NCBI GenBank assembly: GCA_019242065.1
Contig: JAFAWJ010000119.1
Coordinates: 1 to 5,928, forward strand
DNA length: 5,928 nucleotides
From: Chloroflexota bacterium
Lineage (GTDB): Bacteria; Chloroflexota; UBA6077; CF-72
Reading direction: 5' to 3'
The translations under genes were made by a program, and so were the position numbers. This document shows positions 1 through 4,177 of the stretch, piece after piece; position 1 is the stretch's first letter, and each line of letters begins with the position of its first letter. A model generated the notes under the pieces. The model was not told the DNA's origin and made no database searches. It saw only the letters and a program-made list of their open reading frames with translations.

Positions 1-74
1 CGTGCGGCGAAACCAAGGTCGAGCTGGGCGACGCCGTTGGAAGAGTGGGTGGCCTCAGCCTCCGAACCGTGCAT
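1..74 (-). CDS. Possible 5' end of a minus-strand gene, cut by the window edge
   Basis: An ATG on the minus strand (plus positions 72-74) opens a frame that stays open for 24 codons to the window edge, beginning MHGSEAEATHSSNG and running on to DLGFAA. Third codon positions are mostly G or C, as in the real genes here. A GGTAGG sequence lies about 10 nt upstream of the ATG as a possible ribosome binding site, and a TAAACT -10-like box lies further upstream. It has the same direction as the kinase and LCP genes and starts 231 nt after the LCP stop. The fragment is too short to assign a family; I do not recognise it. It could be a chance open frame, since 24 codons without a stop is unremarkable in high-G+C DNA. 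Confidence 0.4.
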   Translation of the reverse strand, partial: MHGSEAEATHSSNGVAQLDLGFAA

Positions 75-92
75 TGCTTCGGTACCTACCAG

Positions 93-98
93 AGTTTA
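93..98 (-). promoter_or_regulatory. Possible -10 box for the edge gene
   Basis: On the minus strand this reads TAAACT, matching the TATAAT consensus at four positions, and it sits in the most A/T-rich patch of the region. It ends 18 nt before the ATG at 74, leaving room for a short leader that contains GGTAGG. No good -35 box is visible at 16-18 nt spacing, so the call is weak. Confidence 0.3.
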
Positions 99-141
99 AA
101 GCGTTCGCGTGCCCACAACAGCCTGTTTTGTGCAGGGACCT

Positions 142-153
142 ACAACATGTTGT
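142..153. repeat. Perfect 12-bp palindrome ACAACATGTTGT
   Basis: The 12 bases equal their own reverse complement. In the flanks, 140 and 155 form another C-G pair and 141/154 a T-G wobble. Related hexamers occur close by: CACAAC at 114-119, and GTTGTG at 149-154 and 251-256. Its position about 70 bp upstream of the possible minus-strand start at 74 would suit an operator for a dimeric regulator, but no regulator gene is present in the window, so the role is inferred only. Confidence 0.4.
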
Positions 154-183
154 GGTTGACGACAGATTGAGCAGGCTATGTTG

Positions 184-210
184 GGGCTGGCGCAAGCTGC
201 AAGCCAGCTC
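184..210. repeat. Stem-loop, GCTGGC/GCCAGC arms with 11-nt loop
   Basis: GCTGGC (186-191) and GCCAGC (203-208) are perfect inverted repeats. Bases 184/210 add a G-C pair and 185/209 a G-T pair, giving an 8-pair stem. It lies about 95 nt past the LCP stop on the minus strand. Neither side has a run of T or U, so it is not a standard intrinsic terminator; it might act as a Rho-dependent 3' end or an RNA-stabilising hairpin, or be chance. Confidence 0.3.
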
Positions 211-305
211 AGGCTTTGTGACGCGGGTGCCTGTCAAGTGTATTGACGACGTTGTGACCTGGCGCGGGTTGACACTTCCCAAAGGTGCCGGATCGGGCCG
301 ATGAC

Positions 306-1553
306 TCAGTGCGCGTCCGGCCCGAGAGTGATCTGGATATCGGCGGTCGTCAGCGTGGAGCTGGTGGTGATCCGCGACTGTGGAATACCCAGGGTGGTGG
401 CGATCTGGTTGGCCGCGGACGTTGCACTCGGCCTGGCCATGATCGTCGTCTGCGCCTGCGGCTTCGGCGCGTCGGCCACGTTGGCGATCGTGTAGCCGGC
501 CTGGGTCAGCCGATCCGCGGTGCGCGTCGCCAGGCCGGCGATGCCCGCCGCGCTCAGGACCTCCACCGACACGGGCACCGGCGCAGCAGACGCCGAGCTC
601 CCCGACGGATGCGACAGGAACTGGGCGACTGTTGGCTGCAGCGACGGCTTGGCCTGCAGCAGGTAGGCGCCATCCGCGCCGGTGACCTCGGTGGCCAGCG
701 ACGTGTCGATGACGAGATGATCGGGATCGCCGGGACTGCGCAGCATCGCGGCGCCAATTGCCACGGCGTCGAGCGGCGACATGTCAGTCTTGATCGACGT
801 CGAGACCGCCGCGACGACGGCGGGAATACGCGGCCAGTTCAGCGGATTGAGCATCGCATTGCGGACCGCGACCATGATCTGCTGCTGGCGGGCGGAGCGC
901 GCAAAGTCGCTGTCCTGGTGTCGGGTGCGTGCGTACTCGAGCGCGGTGTCGCCGTCCATGTGCTGGCGGCCGGCGGGAATGTCCACCACCTGGTAGCCGT
1001 AGTCGTCGGTCGGGTAGGCGTCGTCGTGGATGGCCTGCGGCACGGTGATGTCGATGCCGCCGACGGCGTTGACCACGTCCCGCACCCCTTGCAAGCCGAC
1101 AAGCAGGTAGCGATCGATCGGCTGACCGAGCACGTTGGAGACGGTCTGCTTGGCGGTCTGCGCGCCGCCGAATTCGTAGGCGGCGTTGATGCGCTCCTGC
1201 CCGTAGCCCGGGATGGTGACCCACAGATCGCGAGGCACGGACACCATGGCCAGCCGCGGCATGCCTCGATCGGCGACGAAGACCTCCAGCGTGTCAGTAC
1301 GTCCGACTTCGCCGCGCTGCAATTCGTCCGGACGCGCGTCGGAACCCATGATCAGGACCGATTCGCGGACGGGCGTGACCAGCAGCGAAACGGCGACGAT
1401 GCCACCGATCACGATCAGCCCGAGCAGGATGATGCGCGCGAAGAAGCCCACGAAGGCACCCCCGCGTGGCCGTTCTGCCCTGTCCGCGGCCGCGTCCGGG
1501 GGCCGCGGCAGGGTCTGAAGTCGCTGGGTTGGCTCGAGGTCGGGTCGGCTCAC
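306..1553 (-). CDS. LytR-CpsA-Psr (LCP) family glycopolymer transferase with LytR_C domain
   Basis: A 415-residue membrane-anchored LCP protein. LCP enzymes act outside the membrane and transfer polymers from undecaprenyl pyrophosphate to peptidoglycan or related wall glycans. Residues 1-35 form a Pro/Arg-rich cytoplasmic tail, followed by one membrane helix (about 36-60). The LCP core (about 66-234) shows the expected sites: LIMGSDAR (67-74), GRTDTLEVF with R85 and D87, SVPRDLWV with R108 and D109, RINAAY (121-126), VGGIDITVP (164-172), and EYARTRHQDSDFARSARQQQ (206-225) with its conserved Arg, Asp and Gln residues. A LytR_C domain follows (about 326-413), starting VSVEVLSAAGIAGLA. Length and order are normal for the family. 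The start is a GTG 13 nt after the kinase stop, with no clear Shine-Dalgarno; the next in-frame Met (69) would remove the anchor. The polymer substrate cannot be told from sequence. Confidence 0.95.
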   Translation of the reverse strand: MSRPDLEPTQRLQTLPRPPDAAADRAERPRGGAFVGFFARIILLGLIVIGGIVAVSLLVTPVRESVLIMGSDARPDELQRGEVGRTDTLEVFVADRGMPRLAMVSVPRDLWVTIPGYGQERINAAYEFGGAQTAKQTVSNVLGQPIDRYLLVGLQGVRDVVNAVGGIDITVPQAIHDDAYPTDDYGYQVVDIPAGRQHMDGDTALEYARTRHQDSDFARSARQQQIMVAVRNAMLNPLNWPRIPAVVAAVSTSIKTDMSPLDAVAIGAAMLRSPGDPDHLVIDTSLATEVTGADGAYLLQAKPSLQPTVAQFLSHPSGSSASAAPVPVSVEVLSAAGIAGLATRTADRLTQAGYTIANVADAPKPQAQTTIMARPSATSAANQIATTLGIPQSRITTSSTLTTADIQITLGPDAH

Positions 1554-1565
1554 GGGTCGGGGCTA

Positions 1566-1571
1566 CTTATA
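1566..1571 (-). promoter_or_regulatory. TATAAG, possible internal -10 box for the LCP gene
   Basis: On the minus strand TATAAG overlaps the TAA stop of the kinase gene and matches the TATAAT consensus at five of six positions. It ends 12 nt before the LCP GTG, so a transcript from here would have almost no leader. A GGCACA sequence 17 nt upstream matches TTGACA only in its last three bases. The box is made by Leu-Leu-stop written as TTG TTA TAA, an unusual codon choice in this G+C-rich sequence. Confidence 0.3.
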
Positions 1572-2505
1572 ACAACGAGAACGCCAGCTGTGCCGCACCA
1601 TACAGGCCAGCCTGATCGCCGAGCTGGGCGTGCACGACCTGCACGTCGCGGGTGAAATCCAGGCGTGCCGCGGCGCACACCTCGGCGATGAGCGGTGGAC
1701 CCAGCAGGTCCCAGGCGAGGAGGGCGATGCTGCCGCCGATGACCACGCGCTCGAGGTCGAGCAGCGCCGCGGCCGAGGCGATGCCGCGACCGACGCCCTC
1801 GCCGGCGGTGCGGAACAGCTCCTGGGCGAAGCTGTCGCCGGCGCGCGCGGCGGTCGCGATCTGCTCCGCGTTGGCACCCGCTTGCAGACGGGTGGAACAG
1901 CCCTCGGCCAGAGCGGTGTTCAGGCGGCGCGCGAGGCCCGTCCCCGACGCTACACCTTCGACGCAACCGCGGGCGCCGCAGCCACACAACGGTCCCTGGG
2001 GCCAGACGATGATGTGGCCGATGTGCCCGGCGTTCCCGCCGTGCCCGTGCAGGAGCCGACCGTCCAGGATGATGCCGCCACCGACGCCGGTCGAGACGAC
2101 CATGCCCAGCATGTTGTCGGAGCCCTGACCAGCACCTCGCCAGCGCTCGCCGAGGGCCAGGGCTTTGGCGTCGTTGTCGACGACGCACGGCCGCCTGAAG
2201 GTGGTGGCGAGGTGCTCGCGGAGGGGGAAGCCGCGCCAGCCCGGGATATTCAGTGGGCTGACGATGCCTTGCGGATACCGCATCGGGCCGCCGCAGCCGA
2301 CGCCAATGGCCTCGACACCGCCGGGTGTGGCGCTCAGCAGCCGATCGCACACGGCGCGCAGCTCGTCGAACAGCGCGTCGGGGTCGGATGTATGGGCGGT
2401 GGCGATCCGATCCGACGCCAGGATCTGGCCGTCGGCGTCGAAAATCGCGGCCGCCATTTTGGTGCCGCCGATGTCGACGGCCAACACGGTAGACTTCGAG
2501 CTCAC
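1567..2505 (-). CDS. ROK-family sugar kinase (glucokinase-like)
   Basis: A 312-residue cytoplasmic ROK protein, the usual length for a kinase of this family. There is no N-terminal helix-turn-helix, so it is not a ROK repressor. The phosphate-binding motif VDIGGTKMAAAIFD starts at residue 10. The catalytic loop VVDNDAKALALGE (108-120) carries the expected Asp at 112. STGVGGGIILDG (138-149) is the second glycine-rich motif. The zinc site GHI...CGCGARGCVEG (H164, C174, C176, C181) is complete, and VVIGGS (254-259) closes the nucleotide site. In the sugar-binding motif GNAGHIGH (157-164) position 161 is His, where characterised glucokinases usually have Glu, so glucose should not be assumed as substrate. 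The start is GTG at 2505 with no evident Shine-Dalgarno. It is followed 13 nt later by the LCP gene and likely shares its transcript. Family assignment is firm; the substrate is not. Confidence 0.95.
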   Translation of the reverse strand: MSSKSTVLAVDIGGTKMAAAIFDADGQILASDRIATAHTSDPDALFDELRAVCDRLLSATPGGVEAIGVGCGGPMRYPQGIVSPLNIPGWRGFPLREHLATTFRRPCVVDNDAKALALGERWRGAGQGSDNMLGMVVSTGVGGGIILDGRLLHGHGGNAGHIGHIIVWPQGPLCGCGARGCVEGVASGTGLARRLNTALAEGCSTRLQAGANAEQIATAARAGDSFAQELFRTAGEGVGRGIASAAALLDLERVVIGGSIALLAWDLLGPPLIAEVCAAARLDFTRDVQVVHAQLGDQAGLYGAAQLAFSLL

Positions 2506-2588
2506 ATTGCCACTGTGCGCATCGGCGGGTGAGTTCCCGGGGTGCGATGCTGGGGAATGCTAACGTCTGGGGAGAGCACTCGTCGGGC
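2506..2588. promoter_or_regulatory. Divergent intergenic region between kinase and DedA genes
   Basis: These 83 bp separate the divergent starts and must hold both promoters if both are transcribed from here. On the plus strand TGCTAACGT (2558-2566) resembles an extended -10 box, and GGGGAGAG (2569-2576) is the best Shine-Dalgarno-like sequence, 12 nt before the ATG at 2589. On the minus strand the same patch reads TAGCAT, another weak -10. No convincing -35 is visible for either. An inverted repeat, GCATCG (2519-2524) and CGATGC (2545-2550), has a CCCGGG palindrome (2536-2541) between its arms and could be an operator. Confidence 0.4.
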
Positions 2589-3785
2589 ATGCTGGACTGG
2601 TGGAACGAAGTCGGCCTGGCAAGCTCACAATTCCTTGATCGTCACGGCCTGCTCGCGGCGTTCGTTTTCCTGCTGATCGAGGAGGCGGGCGTGCCCGTGC
2701 CAGTGCCGGGCGACGTCATGATGCTGATCCTCGGGGTGCACGCACGGCGCGAGCTCAGCGCGGTGACAGCGCTGATTCAGGCGGTCGGCGCGACGTGGGC
2801 CGGCACCATGATCGGCTCGAGCACGCTGTACTGGGTTTGCCGCTGGGCCGGTCGCGGGCTGGTGTACCGCTACGGCCGCTTCATTCGGTTGACGCCCGAG
2901 CGCCTGGACACCGCCGAACGCTGGCTCAACAAACACGGCACACGCGCGGTCTTTCTGGGTCGACTCGTACCGGGTCTGCGAATCGTGACGACCGTTGCCT
3001 GTGGCGTCTTCGAGGTGCCGTTTCGGGTGTTCTTCCCGGCGATGAGCCTGGGCGCGCTGCTGTACATCATCGTGTACACGCTTCTGGGTTATTACGTCGG
3101 ACCGCCGGTCCTCAGCGTCCTCGAGAAGGTGCACATCCCGTTCGGGCTGCTGGGCTGGCTCGTGCCGCTGGCGCTCGTCCTGTGGTGGACCGTGCGCGCT
3201 CGGCAGGACCTGGGCAAACGCGGCACCAGCAGCCACCCGGTCGAGCGCGAGGTCCTCGTCCGTGCCGGCGCGTTGGCGGGCTTGCTGGCGACGGTCGTCT
3301 CGACGTTGCTGATGAACGTGGTCATCATCCTGGCCGGCGGTATTGCGTTCAACGCGCCGGGCACGCTCGTCGAGCGCACCGCGGCGCGCATGGCCTTTGC
3401 GCTCGCGCGCGACGTCCAGCCGGTGTTTCTGTTCATCGCCGTGCCGGTCTATATCGGGGTGGGCGTCATGTGGGGGGCCGTGTATGGCGTATGGGGTGAG
3501 CCGCGACTGCCGTCACAGTGGTCGGACTGGCAGCGCGGGGTGATGTTCGCGATGCTGCCGCTGCTGGTCTCGGTGCTCGTGGTGCTGCCGGTGCTGGGTC
3601 TGGGCGTTGGCGGTCTGGGCGCAACGGGACCCGTTGCGTTCACCGGCGAGTTGATTCGCCACGCGGCGTTCGGGGTGATGCTCGGGTTGATGTTCCCGGT
3701 ATTTCGGGCCCGCCGGCCGGTCAAAATGCTGCCGCACACGCCCGCCGAAGTGGCGCCGGAGTCGGCGGTTCGTGCCGAGGCGTGA
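2589..3785 (+). CDS. DedA-family membrane protein with extra C-terminal four-helix domain
   Basis: A 398-residue membrane protein. Residues 1-205 are a DedA (SNARE-associated/VTT) domain. It has the re-entrant motif EEAGVPVPVPGDVMML (31-46), YWVCRWAGRG (81-90), the FLGRLVPGLRIVTT segment with R125, P128, G129 and R131, and a helix (155-172) followed by a final helix (185-201). DedA proteins move lipids across the membrane; members of the family flip undecaprenyl phosphate or phosphatidylethanolamine. Typical DedA proteins are about 200-220 residues, so residues 215-398 are an extension: a charged linker, then about four hydrophobic segments (226-252, 279-300, 317-344, 356-373) and a polar tail. 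The extension vaguely resembles small four-helix DUF membrane proteins ending HxxxGxxLG, but I cannot name it. The ATG at 2589 is preferred because GGGGAGAG precedes it and it leaves the usual short DedA N-terminus; GTG 2529 (418 residues) or ATG 2547 are possible. The next gene follows closely. Confidence 0.9.
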   Translation: MLDWWNEVGLASSQFLDRHGLLAAFVFLLIEEAGVPVPVPGDVMMLILGVHARRELSAVTALIQAVGATWAGTMIGSSTLYWVCRWAGRGLVYRYGRFIRLTPERLDTAERWLNKHGTRAVFLGRLVPGLRIVTTVACGVFEVPFRVFFPAMSLGALLYIIVYTLLGYYVGPPVLSVLEKVHIPFGLLGWLVPLALVLWWTVRARQDLGKRGTSSHPVEREVLVRAGALAGLLATVVSTLLMNVVIILAGGIAFNAPGTLVERTAARMAFALARDVQPVFLFIAVPVYIGVGVMWGAVYGVWGEPRLPSQWSDWQRGVMFAMLPLLVSVLVVLPVLGLGVGGLGATGPVAFTGELIRHAAFGVMLGLMFPVFRARRPVKMLPHTPAEVAPESAVRAEA

Positions 3786-3795
3786 TGGGAGGTCG

Positions 3796-3801
3796 TACCA
3801 T
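3796..3801 (+). promoter_or_regulatory. TACCAT, possible -10 box for a leaderless start at 3809
   Basis: TACCAT fits the TANNNT form of a bacterial -10 box and ends 7 nt before the ATG at 3809, the spacing expected when transcription begins at the start codon. No clear -35 is visible. The only Shine-Dalgarno-like sequence, GGGAGG at 3787-3792, is 16 nt from that ATG, which is long for ribosome binding. Confidence 0.35.
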
Positions 3802-3808
3802 TAGGCGC

Positions 3809-4132
3809 ATGGCTGCAACTACGATCGAACCCAGCCCTGGATCAAACCCCGGCGGCGAGCGACCCGCAGGCAAGGCTAAAGCCGAACCAGCCGCACCCGT
3901 CGTGACGCGCGTCTACTGGCGGGCGGTCGTTCGCACTGGCGGCCAAGTCGGCTCGACGCGCGAACGCGACCGGGTCGAATGGCATCTGGCGGCGTGCACG
4001 GCGCCGACCGAGGCAAGGAGCCACTGCACGGAAGGTCGTCACCTGATCGAGACGGTGGGGCATCCGGACGGGCACTGCATCGTCAACGGCGTGTGCGGCC
4101 TCTGCGGCGCAGAGGCACCTAAAGAGGACTAG
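3809..4132 (+). CDS. Small Cys/His-rich protein of unknown function
   Basis: A 107-residue soluble protein that I do not recognise. Residues 1-30 are Pro/Ala/Gly-rich and probably disordered. Residues 31-60 (VVTRVYWRAVVRTGG and on to VEWHLAAC) look like the start of a folded domain with short strands. The C-terminal half holds five Cys (63, 73, 90, 96, 99) and several His (59, 72, 78, 85, 89). The end, HCIVNGVCGLCGAE, contains a C-x2-C knuckle preceded by C-x5-C, which suggests a zinc or other metal site. An in-frame ATG at 3785 overlaps the DedA stop (TGATG) and would add eight residues with translational coupling; ATG 3809 is chosen because a TACCAT box lies just upstream and the added MGGRTIRR looks unlike a coding start. 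It sits between the DedA and glycosyltransferase genes on the same strand, so a shared envelope role is possible but unproven. Third positions are G/C-rich, supporting real coding. Confidence 0.7.
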   Translation: MAATTIEPSPGSNPGGERPAGKAKAEPAAPVVTRVYWRAVVRTGGQVGSTRERDRVEWHLAACTAPTEARSHCTEGRHLIETVGHPDGHCIVNGVCGLCGAEAPKED

Positions 4133-4133
4133 C

Positions 4134-4146
4134 GCTTCTACGAAGC
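4134..4146 (+). repeat. Small hairpin GCTTC-TAC-GAAGC just after a stop codon
   Basis: A perfect 5-bp stem with a 3-nt loop begins directly after the TAG of the small Cys-rich gene. There is no T run after it, so it is unlikely to be a full intrinsic terminator. It may mark the 3' end of the upstream message or slow exonucleases; chance is also possible. Confidence 0.25.
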
Positions 4147-4163
4147 TCTGATCGAGGGCTGAG

Positions 4164-4169
4164 TAAGCT
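4164..4169 (+). promoter_or_regulatory. TAAGCT, possible -10 box for the glycosyltransferase gene
   Basis: TAAGCT fits TANNNT and lies 8 nt before the GTG at 4178, again the spacing of a leaderless start. The alternative ribosome site, GAGGG at 4154-4158, is 19 nt from the GTG and too far to be convincing. No -35 box was found. Confidence 0.3.
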
Positions 4170-4177
4170 GTGCGGCT

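Larger units (their letters stand above)
75..305. other. Non-coding spacer after the LCP gene, with short repeats and a stem-loop
   Basis: This 231-nt stretch lies between the LCP stop and the possible edge gene. No frame in it looks coding: the open frames on either strand give Arg-, Cys- and Ser-rich translations with no recognisable motif, and base composition is less G+C-rich than the genes. It contains a perfect 12-bp palindrome, several CACAAC/GTTGTG hexamers, a TTGACGAC octamer in two copies, and an 8-pair stem-loop (184-210). It probably holds the 3' end of the ROK-LCP transcript and the promoter of the next gene. I do not recognise a known structured RNA in it, but cannot exclude a small RNA. 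Confidence 0.5.

Noticed and set aside
156..182. TTGACG...TATGTT promoter on the plus strand
   Set aside because: The spacer is only 15 nt and no plus-strand gene follows before the convergent end of the LCP gene.
184..210. Intrinsic terminator for the LCP gene
   Set aside because: The stem is real but there is no T/U run on the minus-strand 3' side, so it was kept only as a stem-loop.
232..237. Perfect TTGACA -35 box on the minus strand
   Set aside because: No -10-like hexamer occurs 16-18 nt downstream (the bases there read GCCTGA or similar), so no promoter can be supported.
2..304. Plus-strand frame of 100 codons in the left spacer
   Set aside because: No motif, an Arg/Trp-rich start and no ribosome site; the base composition of the region does not look coding.
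285..1655. Long plus-strand open frame (456 codons) opposite the LCP gene
   Set aside because: It is the antisense shadow of the LCP gene in G+C-rich DNA. Its translation is dominated by Arg, Gly, Asp and His with no motifs, whereas the minus strand gives a complete LCP protein with all signature sites.
1630..2532. Plus-strand frame of 300 codons opposite the kinase
   Set aside because: Antisense shadow of the ROK gene, with low-complexity Ala/Asp/Gly composition and no recognisable domain.
1550..2590. Minus-strand frame of 346 codons overlapping the kinase
   Set aside because: Its translation is very rich in Arg, with no motifs, in a different frame from the complete ROK protein on the same strand.
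2795..3499. Plus-strand frame of 234 codons inside the DedA gene
   Set aside because: Out-of-frame shadow with an Arg- and Gly-rich translation, while the DedA frame gives clear membrane helices and motifs.
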